Below, piece after piece: positions 54,728 through 64,000 of a stretch of DNA of 64,000 nucleotides; the first letter of the stretch is position 1, and each line of letters begins with the position of its first letter. The translations under genes and the position numbers were made by a program. A model generated the notes under the pieces. The model was not told where the DNA came from. It worked only from the letters and a program-made list of their open reading frames with translations, and made no database searches. The stretch comes from Actinostola sp. cb2023 (lineage: Eukaryota; Cnidaria; Anthozoa; Actiniaria; Actinostolidae). The DNA is taken from positions 62,001 to 126,000 of the forward strand of contig JAUJYZ010000980.1 in assembly GCA_033675265.1 (NCBI GenBank), in the 5' to 3' direction.

Positions 54728-55488
54728 GGTTTCAGAACGTTTGCAGCATAAAATCCCGTATTTGTCTCAAAGTCAGACGAGCAATACCTGAATATACTCG
54801 ACGAATATCTTACCCACATTTCCAGGTGACATTTAACATATATTAGACAACCCAACAGTGGAAATAAAGCTCACAAAGAATTATATTTTGATTCTAGCGC
54901 CAAAACTCGTCGATGACCCGCAATTGTTTATCATGTTGTGTAAGAATTGTCTGTGATTAATGTGTCAGTAGAACGAATCTTATTGGACCAAGACTAATTG
55001 GCTTTGCGAACTAGTAACCCTAGGCAAACACATCACAGCTATCCTGCTGGGACAAAAAGTTTGGGGTCGGGGCTCCTCATGAAGCATTTGTTTTAAGCAA
55101 TTGTTGGCAAGTTTTAGGGCAATATTCTTGCAAATACAAGAAATCTATTTCAGTTTTACGTGATTTTGACTTTGCTTATATCATTTCAGAGAGGTGGCGT
55201 CAGCATGGAAACTAATTAGGGGTTTATGTTACAATGAGTTTGATATGAATTTTCAATTTTGTGTGACAACTTAACTGAAGAGGGCGTAGTCCAGTCAAAC
55301 TTGCAAACATACTCCTAGCTCTTTTAGCTTCTCCTGCTCGTTTTCATCCTTCTTCTCGTGCCCTTTTCGTTTCTTTTTTCCTTTCGCTTTCCTTTTCCTT
55401 CACCTTCAACTCATCTATGTATTTCTTCTTCTTCTTCTTCATATTCATCTCTTCTTTCTTCTCCAGCTCCTCCTCATTTCCTAGGCCT
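54728..55488. other. Spacer with pyrimidine-rich right part
   Basis: From 55330 onward the plus strand is strongly CT-rich (TTCTTCTTCTT), merging into the hexanucleotide array. No gene. Confidence 0.4.
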
Positions 55489-56043
55489 GCTCTTGCTCTT
55501 GCTCTTGCTCTTGCTCTTGCTCTTGCTCTTGCTCTTGCTCTTGCTCTTGCTCTTGCTCTTGCTCTTGCTCTTGCTCTTGCTCTTGCTCTTGCTCTTGCTC
55601 TTGCTCTTGCTCTTGCTCTTGCTCTTGCTCTTGCTCTTGCTCTTGCTCTTGCTCTTGCTCTTGCTCTTGCTCTTGCTCTTGCTCTTGCTCTTGCTCTTGC
55701 TCTTGCTCTTGCTCTTGCTCTTGCTCTTGCTCTTGCTCTTGCTCTTGCTCTTGCTCTTGCTCTTGCTCTTGCTCTTGCTCTTGCTCTTGCTCTTGCTCTT
55801 GCTCTTGCTCTTGCTCTTGCTCTTGCTCTTGCTCTTGCTCTTGCTCTTGCTCTTGCTCTTGCTCTTGCTCTTGCTCTTGCTCTCTGCTCTTGCTCTTGCT
55901 CTTGCTCTTGCTCTTGCTCTTGCTCTTGCTCTTGCTCTTGCTCTTGCTCTTGCTCTTGCTCTTGCTCTTGCTCTTGCTCTTGCTCTTGCTCTTGCTCTTG
56001 CTCTTGCTCTTGCTCTTGCTCTTGCTCTTGCTCTTGCTCTTGC
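55489..56043. repeat. (GCTCTT)n array, ~92 copies
   Basis: Essentially pure hexanucleotide over 555 bases with one interruption near 55880 (TGCTCTCTGCTC). Its left edge is CT-rich degenerate repeat. All frames are open (QE, RA, SK or LL, AL, CS dipeptides). It lies about 10 bases past the GPCR stop codon, i.e. in that gene's 3' region. Confidence 0.97.
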
Positions 56044-56052
56044 TTTTCCTTG

Positions 56053-57024
56053 TCAGAGTGTGTTCTCCTGGCTGCACAAATCCAAAAACATTTTAAATTG
56101 TTCACGATATGCGTCGTTGAAGATTAAATAGATCATGTGGTTGTAGGAGTAACTCATATTTACGATAAACACCCCAGTAAAGTGTAAGTTTTTTACAACC
56201 ATAAATGACAGCCCATTGAGTTTTCCTTCGGCGTACAAAGCCATAAAAATGGCAGGGAACATCCAACTCACATAGAAAAGTGTGAAAATGGTCACAGACA
56301 TCTTAAGAATGTTCTTCTGAGTTCGTTGACGTGTGGTCCTTCTAGATGAATCAGCAGCGGACGTACTCGCGCGTTCAATGAAGTCTCTGCGTTGGCGAAA
56401 CTTTAGGACGATTTTCAAATAAAGAATACTTATCACTGGAATTGGTATGCCAAAGTATAATATCTTAAATATAGAGGAGTAGATTATATAGGGAATATTT
56501 TCCTGATCAACAGCAACAGTGCAGATCGTGAAGTTATTATTAATTTGCAGTAGTTGTTAGAAGTACAGTTTTGGTGTGACAATCAGAACAGAAAAGATCC
56601 ATATCCCTGAAACGATGAATTTTAGTCGTTTAGTGCTAAATGTACCTATCCTTATATATGTTGCTGCATGATATCGATCAATAGCAACAAAAACACAACT
56701 GTATAGAGAAACAAACGTAGATGTATACACCAAAAACATAAAACCCTCACAAAAGGCATAACCAACGACCAGCCATATCTTGAAGTTGGTTTGTATTTCT
56801 GTAATTCTCACGGGGATAGAAACAAGAGTGGCAAGAAGATCCCTGACAGCGATGTTGACCACCAAGAAATTTGTCGTAGTTTTCAGTCGATTGTCTTTGC
56901 AGATTATCCTTACAATAAGGGAGTTGCCGACAATAGAGACGAAGAAAACAATGCAGAGGGCCATGACTTTTGGAACTTTTCCATCGAGGTTGATTGAACT
57001 AGAAGACAAGCTTTGATTCGACAT
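56053..57024 (-). pseudogene. Class A GPCR (peptide-receptor-like) with one in-frame stop
   Basis: A single minus frame of 323 codons plus stop. N-terminus MSNQSLSSSSINLDG, TM1 ALCIVFFVSIVGNSLIV (GN), TM2 NFLVVNIAVRDLLATLV (the usual AxxD is VRD), Cys before TM3, and TM3 ending FVAIDRYHAATY (intact DRY). TM4 ends VTPKLYF, then TAA at 56557-56559. The same frame continues with an NNFT glycosylation site, ECL2 Cys, TM5 (FKILYFGIPIPVISILYL), TM6 (TIFTLFYVSWMFPAIFMAL) and TM7 ending YNHMIYLIF, where NPxxY is NHMIY. The stop is the only break I see. Could be a recent null allele, a sequencing error, or read-through. Confidence 0.88.
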
Positions 57025-57288
57025 TGTAGACTTCGATCTTCTCCCTTCTTATTTGATTAGTAGTGACTTCTCTCAAAGTAGTATAGAGACTGATCAATCC
57101 TTAAATGCATATGGCTTCATATGCCTTATATGTACGTGAGTGCAGAAAGCCCATTGCACATGCACCACAGGCTAAATTTAATTTGATTGGTTGAAATATT
57201 TGACGTCCATGTGACATATATGTGAATCCTCCAATTATCATCGTTTGTTCTGTGATCAAAGCGCAGCATGAGCTTTTTGAGCTTTTTT

Positions 57289-57369
57289 CGTTATTATGGG
57301 TGATATTTACAAAAAAGCAACTTAAAAGTTGCTTAAAAGTTGCTTTTGTAAATATAACCCATAATAACG
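57289..57369. repeat. 81-bp hairpin
   Basis: CGTTATTATGGGT.ATATTTACAAAA and its complement form the arms; the centre is AAGCAACTT/AAGTTGCTT tandem words. Compact MITE-like foldback. Confidence 0.85.
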
Positions 57370-58273
57370 AAATAAATGTCATCTAAATGATTAAATTTAA
57401 AACCAGTTAAGATCACACTGCTAAAATAAAGCAAGATCGATATCTAATCTGAGATCTAACTGACAAAATATCGCAGTAGATGTATTGTGCTCTGGCTTGT
57501 TCGAGTATTGCGGGTGCCGGGGCATGTTTTAGTGTGTATGTATTTGTATGGTTTTCTGCTCTGTTTGGGAACGGTTTCTTTGAAGACGAAGTCGACGATC
57601 TTCTTCTTGGATGAGAATATAAAGATTTACGTTTTCTTGAGGATGTGTATTTGCTTTTACATGTAAAAAGTTCAAAAGTGTATCGTTGTTTTAGAAAAAT
57701 ATTCTGTATAGTTGTTGTATCGTTCACCGCGTGGTTATGAGAGCCACGTATACTGATGCGCTTCGGCATCCAACCAATTACTGTTGACATATCGTTTCCG
57801 GTAGCAAATTAGTCACGATTTGGATTATCTTCATTTTCTCTGCTTGATTCGTTAAAATGTGTAATAAAAGAAAAAAGAAAGCTTAATCAAATTCTTTAAA
57901 AATCCGATTTTGGAATATTTTGCTAAAAAAACATATCCTGATACCTTAAGCAAAGGTTGCAGCAGTTTGTACAATACATTTCGCTATTTGTAGATCTCCT
58001 TTAAAAAGTTCAATCTTGAAAAGTTCGCCCACAATTGACTTAGCGGAAACAGATTTTTCAGTGTATACACATATTTTTGGATTAAGATAAATTTTAAACC
58101 GCAGAAAATAACGTCCAAAGAACTCAGATGGATGTTTATCATTGCTGGCTATCATTCAGTCACAGGTTGTATTTCACAGTTGGCGCACTGAAATACATTT
58201 GCAGAACCATAATTTTACCGGCGCCGGTACCAGAAAACAGCTTTGACTGAGATGCATTTGTTCGCATGACATT
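57370..58273. other. Unassigned region
   Basis: A 125-codon minus frame (57413-57790) is basic and Ser-rich with no recognisable domain and no supporting splice context. Nothing else seen. Confidence 0.35.
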
Positions 58274-59906
58274 AGAGTTATTCCGCATAAGAACACTTTG
58301 TTCGCATGACATTAGAGATAGTTATTCGCGCATAATCGCAAACACTAAATATGCAAATGTGCACTTTTAGAAAGTTCAAAAAGTTCATGATAGTCAATGA
58401 TAGTTGATGATAGTTTTTCTTCGTTTGATGCGTGATAGTTGAAATCGATATAGTTTGATCAAATGTAATCGAAAGCGTAGGCATGCACATTATAGTTGAT
58501 AATGTAAAAAAGCGTACAGCTTTCATTAACAGCTCCATTGTGCAAAATCTCACAACTCGTGAAGTTCGAAAGCGTGTATTCAAGAGCCCTGTTAGATTGT
58601 TTGTTTGTTGTTTAGCCCATCGGGGGGATACTCGGGCCATTTTTTGGGTAGAGGTGTACAGCCATGATCCCAAAAACCTGACCCTATCCCAGACCTAAGC
58701 TTGAAAATCAATACCGGCCCTATCACAGACTAAAATTGAAAGTTCGTGACCAATTTGAAGCTATTAAAATTATTTTTATTTTTCCGCTACGATCATTTAT
58801 AAATATTAGAGATCTTCAAATGCTCGTAAAAATGCAAAAAGAACGATGAATACTTGGTTCGCTGTAAAAAAAACATACCCTATCGGGCGGCACATATCCG
58901 TACATGGCGTCTTCGCGATCGCCGCAGCTTCTTGGTCGATATCCTCAGCATCATCGTCAAAAGGCCTCCAGATGTACATGACTGCAACGGAAACAGATTG
59001 AACAATACTCGTGGAACTATTTTTATATCCTAGTTCTGCGATTAGCACTAATCCATGAGATGGTAATACCACGAAGTTCGCAAGTAAAAATAAAAGAAGT
59101 CAGTATAATTAATCATCATGAAAATATTTTCACTGGTGGTTATTTTTATAAGGGGGTGATAATATCACGAAATCGCGAGTGAAAAAAATAATCATCCTTT
59201 CGCTGAGAGTGTTTCTTTTTATCAGGTTTTCATAAATATGCACGTTGTCATGTTTTCCATCAACTATCTTTTGTTTGGGGCTTCTACAAACCTTTACAAG
59301 TAAAGCTTTTGTTTAATGGTGCCGCTCGGACCTGGCCTAGCACTCGACGTACCTCTGGGTGTGTTTATCTTAGCCGATATGGGCTACCCAGATACACCAC
59401 CCCTGCTTACCCCGTTCAGACAAGTGCAAATAAGGAGATTAGGAAACTACAGAGCAAGGATTTGGGCTAGAAAATTCAATCTTGAACACTCCCGCAAACG
59501 TGTACAAATCGAACATATATTTAAACATCTAAAGGACTTCAAATGTACAACTAGAATATGGCGCCATCCCAGATGGCTGCTTCCCACTGTGATAGAACTA
59601 TGTACATTTTTGACCGAGCGCAGAATTGCTTTGTTTGAGCAATTGTGATTTTTCACATGCGATTTCTATCAAATATTTTCCCACATAGCCTACAAAATCG
59701 GGATTCCATTGTATATATAATATAAATCAAATAAACAATCAAACACGGCTCTTGAATACGCGCTTTCGAACTTCACGAGTTGTGAGATCTTGCACAATGG
59801 AGCTGTTAATGAAAGCTGCACGCTTTTTTACATCAACTATAATTTGCATGCCAACGGTCTAAAAGTGCACATTTGCATATTTAGTGTTCTTATGCGGAAT
59901 AACTCT
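58274..59906. mobile_element. PIF/Harbinger-like element with long TIRs
   Basis: The ends AGAGTTATTCCGCATAAGAACACT and complement match. Inverted similarity runs inward for a further ~150-300 bases on each side (TTTGCATATTTAGTG; CACAACTCGTGAAGTTCGAA), with an extra ~45-bp segment in the left arm. ATT flanks both ends (58271-58273, 59907-59909), a 3-bp duplication. It contains the transposase 3' part at 59316-59648 and copies of the TACTCCC-family repeat (58620-58745 and about 58870-58915). Confidence 0.75.
59316..59648 (+). pseudogene. HARBI1-like (DDE_4) transposase, C-terminal part
   Basis: The frame reads VFILADMGYPDTPPLLTPF (second catalytic Asp region), then FNLEHSRKRVQIEHIFKHLK (with the Glu of the DDE triad in the family's R..E..F..LK motif) and ends FLTERRIALFEQL. 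The N-terminal half with the first Asp is missing, so it starts inside the domain; the Met at 59316 is not a true start. Inactive remnant. Confidence 0.88.
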
Positions 59907-59912
59907 ATTAAT

Positions 59913-61790
59913 ACCCCTTCCACACTAAAACGCTAACCTGCGTTTTCCTGTTGTTTCTGGTAATGAGCTGATTGTGTTCGATTCCCTTGAGGATAGCGAA
60001 CAATATAAAAAACATGCATTTTCAAACGAAAACACATTAGTGTGGCCGAGGACTAAAAGTGCTTTGTCTTAATGGTCTTAATGTGCTAATGGTCAACTGT
60101 TTATAATGTTGTCAATATGGTACCAATATATTGGTTCTGTTAGAAGTTATAGCGATCTGCTGAGAAGTAGCAATGAGAATGGTGTTTAAGTCGAGTAGAA
60201 AACTTTAATATTTTTTAATGAAATGGAGTCAGATGTAAATAAATGCATAAACTATTCAGTTTACAGACGTGATCAATTTATTTTATTGATTTATTCTCAC
60301 TGGGACCTTCACGCACGATGCCAAAAATATCGCACGATTCTCGCAACCCTCGAGGAATTCGTCCCAGAGGACTACATCTCACATCCCCATGTGCTTAAAT
60401 TGGTATAAATAATATGATTCACACCAGAAAACCCTCTTCGAACCGTTTCGCTGGCAGACGTACAACGACTTGCTCGTCGCCCCACCCTCCTCCCCGCAGC
60501 GATGAATCAGCCAATCACCCATCACCCATTCCCACTGTGAGCTACACGCTCACAACCGCCTCGGAGGTCTTCTCCCACATCTGAATACACCGATATTCCT
60601 CGAGGCATTGTGTGTGATGGCTCTCAGTGGGAATACATTACTATTTATGAATATCAATCACGCGCACCCCATGCCATAGTTAATATTAAAGCCCGGCAAA
60701 CTTCAAAGGGTCTGACAAAGAAGCAAACATGGATGTTGAGTAGGCTCATCACGTGACATTGACCGTGCATAATCTTTTGTTTTAGACTCAAATGCTATGG
60801 TTGAGTAACTGGGTCAGATGGGTTTTATTGGTTGAATTTTTGATATATGAAAAATGTGCACGGTCACGGTTGAAAAAGAAACGAACAAAACCTTAGAACA
60901 ATGATGTTTGCTGGGTTTCAAAACCATTGCCTTTGATCAACTATGCGCGCTAAGTGCTTGCAGCGTTAATTTATCTCGTTGAAAAAATAGAGTTCTGGTG
61001 GACGTCAACCATGTCGTTTCCATGACATATCAGTCCAGTTCGATCACCGTCGGCAACTTTTACAGCTGTAAACACTCATGAACATCATGACTATAAATAT
61101 TTGCCAAACTCGCTTCTCGATGCCGGAGAGCCGTTATGTGCTCAAACAAAGTGGTATTTTCGTATCAGTGATTGCTAACGTGCTCTATCCTTCACGTAGT
61201 CTGCGTTACAGCCGGTGTTCAAATCCCGATTAAAACAGTCTGCGTAATAAATACAGTTTGCTTGTTTAGAACCCCCGACGGCTTAGCGCGGTTATATGAA
61301 GCGATTTCTGATTGGTTCTAGCTCAACGGCCACTTCCGTTCAAATCGGAAACCGAAGTAATACGTCACTCTGGTGACATTAATGAGATAATGTTTGTTTC
61401 AGTTGTCTATTAGTAAGTAAAGTAGAACTAGTACAAGCACAGGCAGCCCAACCATTGCTTTTGAGGCTACTAAATAATTCAAAAAAAAAAAATTTTTTGA
61501 TGGGCTTCCTGTGGTAGAGCGCGCGCGTATTTATATATTGGGTTCCCTGTGCTGAGTAATGTCCTATGTTGGGCTTCCTGTGTGCCTCCTGCGGGATGCG
61601 CCCGCAGCAAATGTGTATATTGAAACAAGGTATGAAACTAGGTCACGTGACAAATACGTTTTTGACCCTAATTTTGTCAATGTGATGTGAAAATTCAATT
61701 TTTCTTCGAATAACTAAACTTTACCGTATTCTCGAAACACTTTGTAAGTGTCAGTCGTCTAACTTCAACGTACGCTGAGAAACTAATTTT
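59913..61790. other. Spacer without supported genes
   Basis: A 61-codon plus frame at 60223-60408 is unrecognised. The word GGGCTTCCTGTG occurs near 61502 and 61570 (also at 44470). Confidence 0.35.
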
Positions 61791-61806
61791 TAAAATTTTG
61801 AGCGTC

Positions 61807-61923
61807 ATGGACCGATGTGCGGCGCAAGTAGATGGTGCACTTTTCCGTGAAGTAGTCGGATTTTACCTTCGAGAAGGCATCGACAAGCGCTCGGCAAATC
61901 TGAACGATGCTCTTTTTGGCAAG
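61807..61923 (+). CDS. Possible first exon of an unidentified gene
   Basis: MDRCAAQVDGALFREVVGFY through NLNDALFGK has coding-like composition and a Met in moderate context (GTCATGG). GGCAAGGTTTTAAC could be a donor, although the site is weak. The downstream codons become AT-rich and hydrophobic, as if intronic. No family recognised. Confidence 0.35.
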
Positions 61924-62034
61924 GTTTTAACATGTTCACTAAACATGAGTCAAAACATCTACAATATACTTTATCTGTTTTCTGTTTTGACTTCTGTAAA
62001 GTATTTGTTTTGTATTTTGATTTTTATCGATTAA

Positions 62035-64000
62035 AATCTTCAAAATTGACGCATTGTGTTTTATAAATGCTGAATAGTCTCAATATTTAGTACTGCACAA
62101 CACATTTGCTATCAGTACTTGTACACAAAATGACAAACAAACGTATTTATTTCAACAATAAGTTTACTAGCTTTTTACACACTGTTTTGCCGTTACTTTC
62201 TGTGCAATTTATTTACTATATTGATCAGTAATAGCATGGAAATAAGCTTAATAACAATGGATAAATATTATACACAAAGGCGACAAGTTGTGAATCACTG
62301 ATCATGACTGATTGAATAGCAAACATCGAAGTTGGAAGCGATACTGAAGCTTACTTACGTTCCCGGTTACGAAAAATACGCCGTTAAAATTACTCTGTTT
62401 CTCTCAGATGATAGTAAGACTTTAATATTTGCTAAATGTGTCGTGCTATTTCAATGACAATAACGAACAACTGTTAGCTTAATATTTTAGTTCACGGCAG
62501 CTTCACGAGTCGATGTTGAGTTTGTCTATATTTTGCTCACACTGAGATGGTTTATGCTGTTGGCGTTCCCTTGTGTCAGAAGAACTATAAGTAAAGTACA
62601 AAATTATGTCAAACACTTTCTAGATGAGAGAGTTAGTAATGTTTAAACAGATAAAGTAAAATCAGTCAGTTGAGAGAGGTTCCTTGTTGAAGTGTATTTC
62701 GATCACTGACACTGCTACAGTCTACACACTTGTCAAATACTGAATAGCTTACTGCTCAGTCATAATTTATAGAAAAAAACTGATTTGTTGAGGAGTATTA
62801 AGCAGCCCTTCTGCCCTAGTATAGGCAAGTCCTTTCATTAGAGAACATTTAGAGCAAATACTACGTAAAAAAACATGACAAAAAGTACTTTTAGTTCAGT
62901 TTATTTTCAACAAAACTTTCTCACGTGTCGAGCACAACACATCCAAAGTTTCTCAACCATTCAAAATGAAAAAGTACTACTTTGAAACCGTCTAAAAATT
63001 TCAGGCCCATCACGTGATGAATTGTGAACTTCTAAACTTACCATGAATAGGGAAAAGAATCCCAACGTTTACACCGAAAAAATCAGTCTTTCTTGATATG
63101 AACTTCTCTTCCACTCCCCGCCATAATAACGACTTCACCCTGGGTACCCCCCAAGGGCCTATAGCGTACGACGACTTCGGCTATTCGGCTCACGGATAAA
63201 CGGAAGAGTAGGAGATTTCTTTCGAAACTACAAAAACAGCAAGATAAAAACCAAAACAAAAAAAACATTCAGCAAAAGTCTAGTAAAAGACTCAGTGAAC
63301 ATAGAAAGACGAAAAGGAACCTCTGCTCGTATTTAAACACGACCTATATTTTTTTTGACAGTGTGGAATTTTGTTTCAACTTCGTAAAAAGCGGTATTTT
63401 AAGATCCACCCATTGACCGCGGCTGATAATATGGCATAAGGCATATTGTTGACAGACGGCGTTTCGGGTGTAGCGGCCAGAATTTGTGCAAATGACTGTA
63501 TATGAACATATATATGTGGTCTGTTTCGTGAAGGCATAACCAAACTTTGAACTGAAACAACATTGCAATCTGTGATTTTGTGATAACTTGATACAACAAT
63601 AATTGCTGTGCTCCTAGCCTCAAATTGGCCCAAAAATCAAACACCAACAGCATAGAAGCGTACTGATTGTTTCACGTAGAAAAACTATCTCGAATTTTTG
63701 ATAGTGCGCATGCCCGAGCTAAAAAATCATCTTAGGTGATTTTGACACAACATGAGCTTGTAAAAGCCTGTAAGGGTTTCTAAGCTCTCCACTCATATAT
63801 ATTCAATGATATATAAAATAATAATACCTTTGCTGAATACATTTTATTCGTTAGTATTTTACACTTATATGTTTTTTTTTTGTTGATCTTATTAAACTAG
63901 CCACTACGGTGGCCAAATTATTCCGAGCAAATGTATATGGTCCTCCTTTCTTCAGCAAACTAGTGCGACGCGCTACAGAGCTCCGTTCATAAATTTGTAA
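62035..64000. other. Spacer to the right window edge
   Basis: No gene recognised. Minus frames around 63083-63653 overlap each other and lack domains. Confidence 0.35.

Noticed and set aside
55344..56131. Low-complexity 'proteins' of (QE)n, (RA)n, (LL)n, (SK)n up to 257 codons
   Set aside because: Products of the (GCTCTT)n array; no splice or start evidence, and both strands are equally open.
58278..58673. 131-codon minus frame
   Set aside because: Lies within the Harbinger-like left terminal repeat and shows no domain.

Overview
The window reads as metazoan nuclear DNA, most likely from an anthozoan cnidarian (stony coral or sea anemone). It is AT-rich and gene-sparse, with split genes bounded by GT/AG splice sites. 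It holds single-exon-type rhodopsin-class GPCRs, a multi-finger C2H2 gene, a trypsin exon and a dense mix of invertebrate transposons. I recognise several dispersed repeat families as ones I associate with coral and anemone genomes; that is recall, not a search. There are no bacterial-style operons, and I found no rRNA and no convincing tRNA.

Layout. 0-0.5 kb: an internal exon of a trypsin-like protease (minus). 0.6-7.2 kb: foldback and TIR elements, a LINE 3' end and minisatellites. 7.2-24.0 kb: one old minus-strand LINE (esterase ORF1, endonuclease, reverse transcriptase) split by three insertions: a 157-bp MITE, a 4,500-bp element with about 829-bp terminal inverted repeats and TTAA target duplications, and a 7.8-kb BEL/Pao LTR retrotransposon with a CCAAT target duplication. 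The BEL element itself carries a ~1.46-kb DNA element in its RNase H region. 24-28.3 kb: foldbacks, a 64-bp minisatellite, an unidentified exon-like ORF and a decayed Penelope-like RT. 28.3-30.9 kb: a split Crypton/DUF3504 tyrosine-recombinase gene (minus) interrupted by a 296-bp insertion. 31.4-33.0 kb: a class A GPCR (plus) with one frameshift. 34-44 kb: minisatellites, a MULE/CARF-like fragment, a second LINE 3' fragment and a TTAA-flanked 1.18-kb element. 44.7-51.4 kb: a two-exon C2H2 zinc-finger gene (13 intact fingers), its intron filled by a 57-bp minisatellite, with degenerate fingers downstream. 52.6-54.7 kb: two MITEs (one with a 9-bp TSD) and a ~140-bp tandem repeat. 55.5-57.0 kb: a (GCTCTT)n array directly after a second class A GPCR (minus) with one in-frame stop. 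58.3-59.9 kb: a Harbinger-like element with a transposase C-terminal half. 59.9-64 kb: mostly featureless.

The candidate host genes (protease, two GPCRs, zinc-finger gene, a few orphan exons) show no functional linkage. The main story is transposon archaeology: the target duplications and reading frames let the order of several insertions be read directly. I see no convincing new multi-gene system. The most unusual objects are the long-TIR TTAA element, the zinc-finger gene with a WW-like motif and tandem four-finger blocks, and the two lightly broken GPCRs.
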